64,000 nt of DNA, from NCBI RefSeq assembly GCF_014196715.1, contig NZ_JACIEF010000002.1, forward strand, positions 1,054,001-1,118,000, in the 5' to 3' direction. Under the pieces are notes generated by a model that did not search any database, had not been told where the DNA came from, and worked only from the letters and a program-made list of their open reading frames with translations. Within the stretch, counting starts at the first letter, position 1. Each line of letters starts with the position of its first letter. Of the stretch, positions 18,055 through 26,278 are shown piece by piece. This DNA comes from Pedobacter zeae. GTDB lineage: Bacteria > Bacteroidota > Bacteroidia > Sphingobacteriales > Sphingobacteriaceae. The position numbers and the translations under genes are program-made.

Positions 18055-18138
18055 ACCCAGGTGGCGAAATTGGTAGACGCACCATCTTGAGGGGGTGGCG
18101 CTGGCAACGGCGTGGCAGTTCGAATCTGCTTCTGGGTA
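18055..18138 (+). tRNA. tRNA-Leu (anticodon GAG)
   Basis: An 84-base cloverleaf with a long variable arm, as in class II tRNAs. Acceptor ACCCAGG pairs with TCTGGGT, with a G-T pair at the base; discriminator A at 18138; CCA not encoded. The anticodon stem CCATC/GGTGG encloses TTGAGGG, anticodon GAG, which reads CUC/CUU. The D arm has TTGGTAGACGC and the T loop TTCGAAT. Its 3' end from 18125 is part of the attachment repeat of the inserted element. Confidence 0.95.
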
Positions 18139-18143
18139 CTTCA
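18125..18143. repeat. attL: tRNA-side copy of the 19-bp att repeat
   Basis: TCTGCTTCTGGGTACTTCA, covering the T-stem 3' strand, acceptor 3' strand and five bases past the discriminator. Identical to 38202-38220. Confidence 0.93.
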
Positions 18144-18152
18144 AAGAGTTTA

Positions 18153-18185
18153 AATCCCTTGTAAATTAAATACTTACAAGGGATT
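18153..18185 (+). terminator. Element-borne terminator after the tRNA
   Basis: AATCCCTTGTAA (18153-18164) pairs perfectly with TTACAAGGGATT (18174-18185), loop nine bases, followed by GCTTCTTT. It replaces the tRNA's original terminator, which insertion moved to 38220. Confidence 0.7.
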
Positions 18186-18240
18186 GCTTCTTTAACGCAT
18201 ACCTTTTTACATACGGTTTTCTAATGAATGTACGGTGCGT

Positions 18241-18522
18241 CTATTTTTTAAAATAGCCTTGATTGAAGAATGAATCAATATCTTTTCTTTTAAAAATCCA
18301 ATCACGGCCTACTCTGCTACATCCAATCTCATGTTTGTGCGCCATCATCCATTTTGTGGACCTATTTAACAACTTGCAAGCTTCCTGTAGCGTAAGGTAC
18401 GGCCTATTAAACGCATTAAGTTCTTCCAGTTTATTGAGCACTAGTTTCTCAAAATCCATAATAGAAGCTATTAAGGTTTCAATGAGAACATTATCAATGA
18501 TTGCTATATTTGGCTTTTCCAT
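18241..18522 (-). CDS. HTH_17 DNA-binding protein, excisionase-like
   Basis: 93 residues. The C-terminal half is a MerR/AlpA-type winged helix: LTLQEACKLLNRSTKWMMAH, then VGRDWIFKRKDIDSFF. Such proteins act as excisionases or directionality factors and as AlpA-like activators. It is the gene nearest the attL end, at the end of the leftward gene set, which fits a role at the attachment site. The N-terminal helix (IDNVLIETLIASIMDFEKLV) may dimerise. Which function applies is inference. Confidence 0.75.
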   Translation of the reverse strand: MEKPNIAIIDNVLIETLIASIMDFEKLVLNKLEELNAFNRPYLTLQEACKLLNRSTKWMMAHKHEIGCSRVGRDWIFKRKDIDSFFNQGYFKK

Positions 18523-18594
18523 GTATTATAAACGAGTAAATTCATTCAGGAGTATGAATAGGAATTGGCCAGTGAGTTGTGATGATCGGAAGCT

Positions 18595-19140
18595 CTAACA
18601 TTGACGGCACCCTTTCTCGAAGTAGTCAATGAATTGTTCCATGTTCTCGATAAATTTTGGTAATCCGGTTCTGCCAGTAATCTGGACATTACCCCATTCA
18701 GAATTTTGGTTGTATGAATAAAACAAGTGTTTATATTGTTTATACGTTAAACCGTAGAAAAACTGTTCCCCCTTAGATACATGGCAATCAATCGGTAGAT
18801 ATTTGCCTACAGGTCTATCGAAGTCGCTGATCTGCAAACTCCAATGCTCGGGAAATAAGATTGCATAATCAGCGGTATTTGTATAATAGCCCAACTCAAA
18901 TTTTTTTGATAGCTTACCGGTTTTTAAATGTTCCAGGAATACCTTCAGCCGGTCTAGTCTCAAAACAGGCGTAGCAATTTCAATATGCCTAATTTCCTTT
19001 GTAAAGGAATGTATGATTTTATCAATCAAATATTCCTGCTCAGGTGTAATTTTTTCTATAAGGATGCCACTTTTAGCAACATCCTTATTTAATTTTTCGA
19101 GTTTAGCGATCAGGGCTGCGGCTTTAGGATTGCTTAGCAT
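18595..19140 (-). CDS. Hypothetical protein (element)
   Basis: 181 residues, no signal peptide or membrane segment. An N-terminal helical part (NPKAAALIAKLEKLNKDVAK) is followed by an alpha/beta part and an aromatic stretch (FYGLTYKQYKHLFYSYNQ). It overlaps the previous gene by seven bases, so translation is probably coupled. Member of the leftward set transcribed from the switch at 20355-20471. Family not recognised. Confidence 0.7.
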   Translation of the reverse strand: MLSNPKAAALIAKLEKLNKDVAKSGILIEKITPEQEYLIDKIIHSFTKEIRHIEIATPVLRLDRLKVFLEHLKTGKLSKKFELGYYTNTADYAILFPEHWSLQISDFDRPVGKYLPIDCHVSKGEQFFYGLTYKQYKHLFYSYNQNSEWGNVQITGRTGLPKFIENMEQFIDYFEKGCRQC

Positions 19141-19502
19141 GATTCCCCTCCCTTCTTACCGTACATTTCGTCAACATTAATAACCGGCAGATCATTCATG
19201 TTTATGTTGACAGGTACATGGCTCTGCCAAACATCCGGCATTAACCCGCTTGCCTCAAGTATTCGTTCGACTTCTTGAGAATCCTCCAAAAGCAAAATAC
19301 CTTGCAGGTTATTCACGGTATCAAACATACCCTTGATTTTATGGTTGCCCCGCTCGTTGCAAATCAGTTTGAACATACCGCGAGTAATTGCCTTGATTGC
19401 GCTGAAATTCCTTTGATATTCCTCCGGACTGTCAAACATTTTTATAACCTGACGGGCTTGATCTTCGGTAATGTAATTCAGATCAATTGTTAAACTAGCC
19501 AT
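19134..19502 (-). CDS. Hypothetical protein (element)
   Basis: 122 residues, mildly acidic, predicted mixed alpha/beta; begins MASLTIDLNYITEDQARQVI. Overlaps genes on both sides by seven or eight bases, the sign of a coupled operon. No domain recognised. Probably an early gene because of its position behind the divergent switch. Confidence 0.7.
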   Translation of the reverse strand: MASLTIDLNYITEDQARQVIKMFDSPEEYQRNFSAIKAITRGMFKLICNERGNHKIKGMFDTVNNLQGILLLEDSQEVERILEASGLMPDVWQSHVPVNINMNDLPVINVDEMYGKKGGESC

Positions 19503-20052
19503 TCACAACCTCCTTTCCTACAAAAATCGCCACCTCTTTAACATCCATAACTTGCTCGGTTAACATTTCATGATAATTAAGGCTGTTAACATCCTGAGTA
19601 GCAATTATGGCTTTTGTCTCATCGTTTTGCTTGGCTCTCATGGTTTGATACTCCACATGAATAAAATCAACCTCGTCAGCATTATAGATGCTGCGGTCTG
19701 GCCAATAGCCCTCGGCCTCTACTATCCATCCAGTATTTAAGTTTGGCTTATCCCCATCACCCTTAGGCATCGGCGTTAACCAAGCCAGGTCCGGGTTGAT
19801 ATCTGCAGGTACATTTTTTAATTGGTCTGCACTCAGCTGGGAGAAATCACGTCTATGGATATGAAAGCGCGTAGTACCGCGATCTGAAAAGAATTTTTTC
19901 CACCCGGGATAATATTGCGGTTGTTTGGCGGTTACTTTGCAGCCCCAGTGATCGCATTTGATTATAGAAGCGCCAGGCAAAAGGCAATGGTGATCAACTC
20001 CTGTGAAACGAGGATCTTGTTTTATTGAGGTGTTATTTTGTTGGTAAGTCAT
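19495..20052 (-). CDS. Hypothetical protein (element)
   Basis: 185 residues with several Cys and His residues near the N-terminus (DHHCLLPGAS, KCDHWGCKV) that could hold a metal, then a Trp- and Asp-rich middle and an acidic helical end. No signal peptide. Second gene of the leftward operon, 17 bases after the WYL_2-like gene. Family not recognised. Confidence 0.7.
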   Translation of the reverse strand: MTYQQNNTSIKQDPRFTGVDHHCLLPGASIIKCDHWGCKVTAKQPQYYPGWKKFFSDRGTTRFHIHRRDFSQLSADQLKNVPADINPDLAWLTPMPKGDGDKPNLNTGWIVEAEGYWPDRSIYNADEVDFIHVEYQTMRAKQNDETKAIIATQDVNSLNYHEMLTEQVMDVKEVAIFVGKEVVNG

Positions 20053-20069
20053 AACAGTATTTTTAGTGG

Positions 20070-20354
20070 TTAGTAAATTTTGAATGATCTGAACGCACCC
20101 ATTTCCAAATCAAAGTAGATCATTGATTCTTTCGTCCGGGCGTTACCTTGGAAAGCATATTTAGTATCAATTTCCTTTAAGGTTCCTACAGCTGGCCTAA
20201 TTGAGTCGTCAATTCTTTTGTAAGTGAACTTCACAACTCCGGACAACATTGATTTTTTTAACTTAATCAATTCCCATGCGTGATTTAACGCCGCAGCAAA
20301 CGTTTTGAATTTTGAGGCAATCTGCCAGGCTGTTTTAAAAACTCTTGATTTCAT
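20070..20354 (-). CDS. SH3-fold protein, WYL_2/DUF2693-like
   Basis: 94 residues. After an N-terminal helix with HAWELIKLKKSM comes a beta segment VVKFTYKRIDDSIRPAVGTL and the ending YFDLEMGAFRSFKIY, the pattern I associate with the DUF2693/WYL_2 Sm-like beta-barrel found in Bacteroidota mobile elements. First gene leftward of the switch; its promoter -7 (TACATTTG on the minus strand, 20386-20379) lies inside an operator dyad. Role unknown; nucleic-acid binding is possible. Confidence 0.65.
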   Translation of the reverse strand: MKSRVFKTAWQIASKFKTFAAALNHAWELIKLKKSMLSGVVKFTYKRIDDSIRPAVGTLKEIDTKYAFQGNARTKESMIYFDLEMGAFRSFKIY

Positions 20355-20375
20355 GATATTATTTCCTTTTGTACT

Positions 20376-20391
20376 CTACAAATGTAGATTA
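20376..20391. promoter_or_regulatory. Operator O1 covering leftward -7 element
   Basis: CTACAAATGTAGATTA is the exact reverse complement of 20424-20439. Its core CTACA-AA-TGTAG is itself a dyad. On the minus strand it contains TACATTTG (20386-20379), an exact -7 match, 25 bases before the ATG at 20354. Confidence 0.7.
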
Positions 20392-20423
20392 TAAATTAGA
20401 TATAAAAGTCATAGTAATGTCAT

Positions 20424-20439
20424 TAATCTACATTTGTAG
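20424..20439. promoter_or_regulatory. Operator O2 covering rightward -7 element
   Basis: TAATCTACATTTGTAG, inverted copy of O1, 32 bases away. It contains TACATTTG on the plus strand (20429-20436), 36 bases before the ATG at 20472. A second -7 match TATCTTTG (20460-20467) lies only four bases before that ATG. Confidence 0.7.
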
Positions 20440-20471
20440 TTTACATCGTTTTAGCTTGTTATCTTTGCGAT

Positions 20472-20720
20472 ATGAATGAACAAGATTTTAAAGATTTGCT
20501 TGGAAGAGAGGAAATCAATAACTCTGGGATAGCAGATAAAATGTTTCCAGATAATAAATATGCCCGAACGACATTAAGTGCCAAACTTGCAGGCAGAAAG
20601 TCAGGCAACGGATTAGCCCGCCTGACCGAAGATGATCTAAAAAAGGGCTGGAAAGTTTTAAAAGATTTGGCTGACGATATTTACAGTCGAGCGCCTGAGA
20701 AGAAGAAATCAGAGGAATAG
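20472..20720 (+). CDS. Putative HTH repressor of the element switch
   Basis: 82 residues. The segment SGIADKMFPDNKYARTTLSA followed by LAGRKSGNGLARLTEDDLKK has the layout of a Cro/C1-type helix-turn-helix as seen in Bacteroidota phage regulators (GIADKMFP as first helix, ARTTLSAKLAG as recognition region). It is divergent from the leftward operon with paired operators between them, the usual place for a repressor gene. The 5' leader may be about 31 bases from O2, or the message may be leaderless from TATCTTTG. Repressor role is inference. Confidence 0.6.
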   Translation: MNEQDFKDLLGREEINNSGIADKMFPDNKYARTTLSAKLAGRKSGNGLARLTEDDLKKGWKVLKDLADDIYSRAPEKKKSEE

Positions 20721-20788
20721 AAATAATCGCTTTAAGATTAAAAACAACATAATCCGGTTAACCGTAAAGCCTATGTAATGCACTGATA

Positions 20789-20805
20789 TATTTTTGCATG
20801 CAAAA
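20789..20805 (+). promoter_or_regulatory. Cargo promoter overlapped by palindrome
   Basis: TATTTTTG (20789-20796) fits the -7 consensus. It is overlapped by the perfect 14-bp palindrome TTTTGCATGCAAAA at 20792-20805, probably an operator. The ATG at 20798 lies at the palindrome centre near the transcript start, so it is unlikely to be the start codon. Confidence 0.55.
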
Positions 20806-20821
20806 TATAATCGTAAGCAAC

Positions 20822-21505
20822 ATGGAAAACAAAAAACCTAAATCTTCAAATCTAATCTGGGCTATATCATCAATTGTTGCTATAGGATTGACAGTAAATC
20901 ATATATTTACACCTCAATCATCGCTTATGAAACGCTTACTATTTTTATTGATCATTACCGCAGCTGCTACTAAATTAAACGCTCAGGTGCTTAGAATGGA
21001 GTTAAAGCACAACGGTTTTGTATCATCAACGGATAGCACCAAAAATTACATTGTACTCAATCATCCAAAGGTTTCAAAAACGGAGTTGTACAAAAAAACG
21101 TTAACCTATCTGAATAGCATTTATAAAAATCCCAAACAGGTTATTTCTTCTGTTGAAAACGAGTCGATCGCCGTCAATGCTTATAGTGATGAAATAACCG
21201 CGACAAAAGGGCTTTACAGATACCCTTTCGATTATAATATTGTACTACAGTTCAAAGATGGGAAAATCAAATTTGAGCCGCATGTCATTGAAATAAGTGA
21301 GATTTTTACAGTCAGCAAATCTAAAAACAGATTTTATGTTGCAAACACGGATTCACCTGAGCCAGTAGAAATTCGCTGCATTTATATGAGATATAAAGAT
21401 AAACCTGGATATTTCTTATTCCAGGACGAAATCAAGACGGGATTTGATCAATGGCTAACAAGCTACTTGGCCGGCCTTGAAAAAGCCATAAATGACACTT
21501 GGTAA
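20822..21505 (+). CDS. DUF4468 domain protein (element cargo)
   Basis: The C-terminal 190 residues match the DUF4468 pattern: HPKVSKTELYKKTLTYLNSI, then IAVNAYSDEITA and a beta-rich end. DUF4468 proteins are exported proteins of Bacteroidota of unknown role. From the start at 20822 there is a first hydrophobic stretch (NLIWAISSIVAIGLTVNHIF) and then a canonical signal peptide MKRLLFLLIITAAATKLNAQ; the latter begins at an in-frame ATG at 20927, which may be the true or a second start. A weak -7-like TATATTTA lies at 20902-20909. Plus-strand, with own promoter and terminator: probable lysogenic-conversion cargo. Confidence 0.7.
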   Translation: MENKKPKSSNLIWAISSIVAIGLTVNHIFTPQSSLMKRLLFLLIITAAATKLNAQVLRMELKHNGFVSSTDSTKNYIVLNHPKVSKTELYKKTLTYLNSIYKNPKQVISSVENESIAVNAYSDEITATKGLYRYPFDYNIVLQFKDGKIKFEPHVIEISEIFTVSKSKNRFYVANTDSPEPVEIRCIYMRYKDKPGYFLFQDEIKTGFDQWLTSYLAGLEKAINDTW

Positions 21506-21533
21506 TGTATGCTGGAATGTATGTTAATTTTTT

Positions 21534-21565
21534 AAAACCTCATTCATTAATCTGAATGAGGTTTT
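21534..21565. terminator. Bidirectional terminator between DUF4468 and tape measure genes
   Basis: AAAACCTCATTCA (21534-21546) pairs perfectly with TGAATGAGGTTTT (21553-21565), loop TTAATC. A-rich and T-rich outer ends make it work on both strands for the convergent genes. Confidence 0.85.
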
Positions 21566-21586
21566 ATTGTACCCCTTATTGGAGTA

Positions 21587-24500
21587 TTATATACCACGAT
21601 CGTAGCCTGTGCTACCGCTTGCGTTCGAGTTTTTGACCAGCGTATCTATCCCTGCTTTGATAGCCTTCAATGGTTCTGTATTTTCAGCCGTCCTATAGGT
21701 GTTAGCTTCAATTTTTACTTGTAATTCAAAATTACTTTTTGCAATCAGGTATAAGTCGCCAATAGATGAGCCTAATTGTCTGGTATTAATCTCAATCTTT
21801 TTCGAAATATCATATTGAGATCTATATAATCCTAACAACTCGCTACCAGTCGCCTCGGTTAGTGAAGCGCTAATTTTTCCGACCGAACTTGTGCTGCTAC
21901 TATTATCCAAAAAACTAACTCCGGACACCTTTTGCAAATTGTCGAATTCATTCTGACCTTCTTTTATGATCGTATCATACTTAGCTTTTAAAATCTTTAC
22001 TTCGTCCTCTGTCAATTGGCGACCTGTAGAGGATAACTCCGAAAACTGATCATAGAAAGCTTGAAGTTGTGTTGCAATAGTTTTCGTTTTAAAACTGTTT
22101 AGTATTGATTTTTTCATGATATCCTCAAAGTTTTTTCCAAAATCCTCAGCTGAGGCGGTGCCTTTTGCAAAAAGGTCGACTAAACTGTCCGCAAAGTTTT
22201 CGAAAGTGGTTCCTGTTAATGTTTCTTTTACTGCATTTGCAGCCTCAACGCTTTTATCTTTAAGGTCAACCAGTTGCTGCGCATATCGTTCGGCTGTAGC
22301 ATCCAAGGCCCCTGACCCAATCAACTTACGTAAGGCTTCAATATCGGATGTGTCAATATTCCTAAAAACTCCTTTATCCAAAAGCTGATTGAAACTAGCC
22401 CTGTCAAAGCCTTTTGTTTCAAGAGTTCCGCTATTATAAAGACCTATTAATCGGTCAAGCTCTGAATTACCCGTATTTAGGAACATTCCATTAAGCTTTT
22501 TACTCACACTTTCAGTAGTGGAATCTATATCTTTCAAAGCCTGGTTATAAGCCGTTAGCTTCTCAGTTCCATAAACTTTGTTTATCAAACTCAATTGACG
22601 GTCCAAAGCCCTTGAAACAGCCTCGCTTTGCTTTATCTGAAGCTCGTTATCGGCAACCCGTCTCTCGTAAACCTTTTGATATGAACTTTGTATAATTCCG
22701 CTAATTGCTTTTGTGATACCCGAAAATATACCGCCTCCTATTGCAATAGCTTGAGCACCGAGACCAAGAGCTCCAAGAGTGTCCCCCTTTTTAAGGTCTT
22801 TGAAATCTAGCATCGTTTTGCGTAACTGGCCTATACCGCTTATAGTCCCGCCGAGCGTACCAACCCATTGCCCGAAAGCTTCGTTGACTTCGCCGGCAAA
22901 TCCGGCCAAATTCTGTATTTCGTTTCCGATCAAAATCAATTCTTCCGGCACACGAAGCTTAAGAGACTTTGTGGCATTTTTCAAGGCATCTTCAATTTCT
23001 TTCTGTAATTCTGGGCTAAGCTTGATTCCTTTTTTGAGTAAGCCGTCAATGAGGGCTTTCCCGTTGCCAATTACCCGACGTGCAGCTTCAGCACTTAAAT
23101 CTTCAATGCCTTTAAAAAGTTCTTTGAATGCCGTTAGCTTTTCCACGTTTTCACCCTCAAAGGCTGCCATTGATTCAAATTGAATTTTATCCAGAACCTT
23201 AATTTCTTCTGTTCTATTATCTTTTACTAACTGAGATCTTTTAGCCTCATAACTTTGTATTTTTGCCGCCTTTTCTTCCTCATAGCTTACCAGCTGGGAA
23301 AGTAAATCCTGATATTTCTTTTCTTCCTCTACAAGAATTGCTTCACGCTCTTTTTTGACAACGGCAATTTGCTGGGCAACGCGCTCGCCGTCACCATCAC
23401 CTCCTTTGGTCTTATCGTCCACACCATTAAGCTTGGCATCGATACTATCCAGGTATTGACGATAAGTTTTGTTTACGTCGATCAGATCCTTATACCTTTG
23501 TTCAGCTTTTTCCTTGCCTACCTTTGTGCGGAAATTCTCAAAATCTTCGTAATAGCGTTTCTTTTTTTCTAAGTCTGTTTTAAGTTCCTCGGCCTTACCT
23601 TTATCAACAACAAAATCAGTCTCCTCCGATTCGGCTTTATTTAATCCGCTGGCATCAACTTTGATTTTTTTACGTTTATTTTTATTGGCGAGAGCATTAT
23701 TGTATTTATCAACTTCCTTATTATGATCATCGGCAGCTTTGCGTAAATCGGCATACTTTTTCTTAACCTCTAAAACTTCCTTTGCATTAGCATCAACCTG
23801 TTTGCGTTGCGAACTAGCGATAGCATCGTCAATTTGTTTCTGTAAGGTTCTTTGCCCGGTTTCTTCGGCCTCATACTTTGGTAATCCAGGTTTTTTAAGC
23901 CTATCCTGCAATGCCTGGATCCGATTATACACTTCGCTGCCGGCGATTGCTGAACCAGCCATTTTTTTAAGCTCAGCAATCCGCTTCTGAATCGCAGTGA
24001 TAGAGGTAAGTTCGCTATCGAGCGTTTCTTTGTTCGCTTTTAGTTGTGCGTGCTTAGCGTCCAGAATCGCGTCTGCGATTCGTTTTCGTTGCGCATTCAA
24101 CCCATTTGCAATAGCCGTGTAATTCCCAATTGTAGCGTCCTTTGTTTCTTTTAATGTGCCTTCTTTTACGCCTTTAATAAACTTTGCCCTGGCGTCATAA
24201 GAATTTCTTAATGTTTCTGTAATTTGAGAATATTTTGTTCTTAAATCAGCTAACGATTTTCCTTCTGTTTTGTATTGTTCTGCAGCAGTCTGAGCATTCT
24301 CATTATTACGCCTACTATCTCTTAGATCGTAAACTAGCCTCTGATTGGCAAGGTCTCTGCTGCTAAATGTGAAGAAATATCTTAAGTTTTCCCCAAACGA
24401 TCCACGGAACATTTGACCAATCTCTTTTACAGCCTCTCTTGCGCCGACGATAATAGGTTCAAATATTCTTTTACTTAAAGCACTGCTATCACCGGCGTTC

Positions 24501-25873
24501 GATTCCAATTCAGTTTTTAACCTGGCCAGCTCCGCATTTAAGCCAGAAATACCGTTGGCTGCTTTATCTCCGTAGGCCTTGTCAAGCTCTACAGCAAGCT
24601 TGGGCAAAAGGTCTTTGGCAACAACCTGACCAGTTTTAAGCATGTTACCCAACTCTCCCTCGGTTACGTTCATTGCTTTGGCCGCTAAAGCAAAAGCACC
24701 TGGCAAACGCTCAGACAGCTGACCCCTTAGTTCCTCGGACTGCACATTGCCCTTACTGATCATTTGTTGCAAGGCAAGCAAAGTTCCCTCTAGCTGTTCG
24801 CTGGATAATCCAAGAACCGCCCCGGCTTTCGTTACTGATTTAAAAATCTTTTCCGATTCGCCTAAATCAAAATTAGAAGCTCTGGCCGCAGCGGTAAATT
24901 TTTTATACGATTCAGCAATGGTGAAAAATTGAACACCTATATCTTCTGAAAACTTTTTCAGTTCGATTAACTTATTGCTTGCTTCACCCTCCGAACCAAG
25001 GATAAAGGTTAATGGTGTTTTAATCCTCTGAAAAGCTAAAGTTTCGTTGAATACAAATGTCAAAGCATTCCCAACGGAAAGATATGCAGATGCAAAACCA
25101 AGCAGATCCTCTGCTGTGCTGCGCAAAGCACCTTTGTAATTACCAACATTTCGCTGGTGGTTCCCCATCTGGGCATCAAATTTCTTTAGGGCCTCATTTA
25201 GTTCATTATATTCTTTGACCTTTGCCTTTAACTCAGGGGTAAGCTTTTTGAATGCACCTTCTGCGCTTTTGATCTCGTTACCTAAATCCCTTAGTTTCTT
25301 CTGAGCCTCATTGTAAGAACCAGATACTTCTTGAGCCGCCTTACGGGCTTGCCTTTGCGCCTCAACCTCCTGCTTTCTCGCAAGTGTCATCCGCGCAATC
25401 TCAGTACGGATATTTTGCTGCTCAACTCTGCCCTGGGCTAAGGTTGCCGTCAATTGTGCTTGGGCCGCTTTGTTGCGCTCGATCTCAATGGTATGCTGTT
25501 GTAGAACAATCCGCCCTGATTTTAAATCGTTATTTAACATCTGCTCAACCGCACGTAGCGCCTCAAGCTGATTTTTAACGTTTTGCTGTGCAATCTTGCC
25601 CTGTTCAAGCTCAGACCTATATCTTTGTGTTTCTTGTCTTAACTTCTCAGTTTCAAGTTGGGAATCTGCCAGCGCTTTTTTTAATCCGATTTGTGCTTGC
25701 TGATATCCAGTTAATTGGTTTGTGTTGACCGGAACGTTACCGACTTTTCTCGCTGCGGCAACCATATCATCAAAACCAGATTTAAGTTTTGTTGCTCTTT
25801 TTAGAGCTTCTTCAATACTTAGGTTTGCTGTATAATTAAGCTGTCTCCCCCCGACTGTAATCCCTTTCGCCAT
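21587..25873 (-). CDS. Phage tail tape measure protein
   Basis: 1428 residues. Residues 60-245 are long coiled coil. About 250-460 is a tape-measure N-terminal domain (FNETLAFQRIKTPLTFILGS, VTKAGAVLGLSSEQLEGTLL, GNVQSEELRGQLSERLPGAF). More coiled coil (about 520-900) follows, then hydrophobic, Gly/Ala-rich helices (LGALGLGAQAIAIGGGIFSG) that could enter the membrane during DNA ejection. In long-tailed phages this protein sets tail length at about 0.15 nm per residue, here about 210 nm. It directly follows the tail-terminator-like gene (three-base gap) with no tail-tube or chaperone gene between, which is unusual. Confidence 0.92.
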   Translation of the reverse strand: MAKGITVGGRQLNYTANLSIEEALKRATKLKSGFDDMVAAARKVGNVPVNTNQLTGYQQAQIGLKKALADSQLETEKLRQETQRYRSELEQGKIAQQNVKNQLEALRAVEQMLNNDLKSGRIVLQQHTIEIERNKAAQAQLTATLAQGRVEQQNIRTEIARMTLARKQEVEAQRQARKAAQEVSGSYNEAQKKLRDLGNEIKSAEGAFKKLTPELKAKVKEYNELNEALKKFDAQMGNHQRNVGNYKGALRSTAEDLLGFASAYLSVGNALTFVFNETLAFQRIKTPLTFILGSEGEASNKLIELKKFSEDIGVQFFTIAESYKKFTAAARASNFDLGESEKIFKSVTKAGAVLGLSSEQLEGTLLALQQMISKGNVQSEELRGQLSERLPGAFALAAKAMNVTEGELGNMLKTGQVVAKDLLPKLAVELDKAYGDKAANGISGLNAELARLKTELESNAGDSSALSKRIFEPIIVGAREAVKEIGQMFRGSFGENLRYFFTFSSRDLANQRLVYDLRDSRRNNENAQTAAEQYKTEGKSLADLRTKYSQITETLRNSYDARAKFIKGVKEGTLKETKDATIGNYTAIANGLNAQRKRIADAILDAKHAQLKANKETLDSELTSITAIQKRIAELKKMAGSAIAGSEVYNRIQALQDRLKKPGLPKYEAEETGQRTLQKQIDDAIASSQRKQVDANAKEVLEVKKKYADLRKAADDHNKEVDKYNNALANKNKRKKIKVDASGLNKAESEETDFVVDKGKAEELKTDLEKKKRYYEDFENFRTKVGKEKAEQRYKDLIDVNKTYRQYLDSIDAKLNGVDDKTKGGDGDGERVAQQIAVVKKEREAILVEEEKKYQDLLSQLVSYEEEKAAKIQSYEAKRSQLVKDNRTEEIKVLDKIQFESMAAFEGENVEKLTAFKELFKGIEDLSAEAARRVIGNGKALIDGLLKKGIKLSPELQKEIEDALKNATKSLKLRVPEELILIGNEIQNLAGFAGEVNEAFGQWVGTLGGTISGIGQLRKTMLDFKDLKKGDTLGALGLGAQAIAIGGGIFSGITKAISGIIQSSYQKVYERRVADNELQIKQSEAVSRALDRQLSLINKVYGTEKLTAYNQALKDIDSTTESVSKKLNGMFLNTGNSELDRLIGLYNSGTLETKGFDRASFNQLLDKGVFRNIDTSDIEALRKLIGSGALDATAERYAQQLVDLKDKSVEAANAVKETLTGTTFENFADSLVDLFAKGTASAEDFGKNFEDIMKKSILNSFKTKTIATQLQAFYDQFSELSSTGRQLTEDEVKILKAKYDTIIKEGQNEFDNLQKVSGVSFLDNSSSTSSVGKISASLTEATGSELLGLYRSQYDISKKIEINTRQLGSSIGDLYLIAKSNFELQVKIEANTYRTAENTEPLKAIKAGIDTLVKNSNASGSTGYDRGI

Positions 25874-25876
25874 AGC

Positions 25877-26278
25877 TTATATGTTTTTGTAATTATTTTG
25901 AATTGAGTAATAATCTATTTGAACCACGCATACGTGACTGCCGTCCTGATCTCTATAAAGTCGACCAGGTTCAATTACTTCAGTATGGAATGTATCTCTA
26001 TACTGGCTATCTGTTAAACTGCAAATGATTTTTGAAATAAGATCGTAATGCTTTAAATCAGGAAGCGTTCCGTTGATGTTGGGGGAGTGGATACGTATAT
26101 TGACGGTTGCCTCTTGCATCCAATCGTTATTTGCAGATAAAACAGACACCGTTATGTTCTGCTTACTACTATTGGATGGCATGACAAATGGGTAGATTTT
26201 GCCGTCAATGTAATTTAACACTTCCGGCACATTGATCATGCCTCTCACATCCTTAACTATATCAAATGCCGTTTTCAT
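25877..26278 (-). CDS. Tail-terminator-like protein (DUF3168/gpU-like), tentative
   Basis: 133 residues, mixed alpha/beta: MKTAFDIVKDVRGMINVPEV, IDGKIYPFVMPS, TVNIRIHSPNINGTLPDLKH and a beta-rich end VCVVQIDYYSIQ. Size, strand pattern and position (after a gp10-like gene, before the tape measure) fit tail-completion/terminator proteins, which cap the tail tube. The start overlaps the stop of the upstream gene by one base. Called from context and shape rather than strong motif. Confidence 0.5.
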   Translation of the reverse strand: MKTAFDIVKDVRGMINVPEVLNYIDGKIYPFVMPSNSSKQNITVSVLSANNDWMQEATVNIRIHSPNINGTLPDLKHYDLISKIICSLTDSQYRDTFHTEVIEPGRLYRDQDGSHVCVVQIDYYSIQNNYKNI

